Positions 61,227 through 64,000 of a stretch of 64,000 nt of DNA are shown in pieces. This DNA is from Typha latifolia. Taxonomy: Eukaryota > Streptophyta > Magnoliopsida > Poales > Typhaceae. The translations under genes and the position numbers were made by a program. Location of the stretch: contig CM034107.1 in assembly GCA_019914945.1 (NCBI GenBank), forward strand, positions 1,364,001-1,428,000. Direction: 5' to 3'. A model generated the notes under the pieces. That model searched no databases, had not been told where the DNA came from, and saw only the letters and a program-made list of their open reading frames with translations. Position 1 is the first letter of the stretch; each line of letters starts with the position of its first letter.

Positions 61227-64000
<2,774 letters not shown>

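Overview
The window is nuclear DNA of a flowering plant. Genes are rich in spliceosomal introns (GT/AG), intergenic DNA is AT-rich and full of microsatellites, and every recognisable protein is a plant family member. A few genes are very GC-rich (C4H exon 1, the ERF gene, CPOX exon 1, the LEA-like exon 2) beside AT-rich neighbours. That split, with the class II C4H, leans towards a monocot outside the grasses, but the species cannot be named. No bacterial, plasmid or organellar segment, CRISPR array, operon or complete transposon is visible.

Layout: 1-1391 (+) 3' end of NUP88/MOS7; 1760-3527 (-) cinnamate 4-hydroxylase with AC elements upstream; 4232-6187 (-) nucleoredoxin; 7826-10226 (-) mitochondrial IscA-like protein; 11272-15140 (-) RLCK-VII kinase of the PBL17 type; 15.3-18.4 kb AT-rich DNA with a broken Ty3/gypsy pol fragment; 19089-23502 (+) Raf-like kinase with one 3.2-kb intron; 24293-26079 (-) GPI-anchored beta-1,3-glucanase with an X8 domain; 26.1-28.2 kb repeat-rich spacer; 28274-31838 (+) CWC21/SRRM2-like spliceosome protein; 33306-36242 (-) NiaP/OCT7-type MFS transporter; 37629-40355 (-) PP2C phosphatase; 40.4-43.9 kb spacer with a GC island; 43942-44526 (+) ERF repressor with an EAR motif; 44.5-46.1 kb spacer with a G-box-rich GC island; 46088-50855 (-) organellar methionine aminopeptidase; 51822-58257 (+) HAK/KUP potassium transporter; 58848-59453 (+) plastid-type LEA-like protein with an ABRE/CE3-like promoter; 61311-64000 (+) chloroplast coproporphyrinogen III oxidase, cut by the window edge.

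These are independent housekeeping, signalling and metabolic genes, not a cluster with one pathway. Exon limits were worked out by hand from splice sites, codon phase and family conservation. For every gene complete in the window the exon lengths sum to a whole number of codons. Untranslated regions are only estimated.

I found no convincing undescribed system. The best leads are a probable GC-AG intron in the transporter gene, paired or clustered CACGTG boxes in three intergenic regions, an AC-element pair on the C4H promoter, GC islands flanking the ERF gene, a diverged duplication in the nucleoredoxin leader, and three copies of a dispersed GTGTAAAC-ended repeat.
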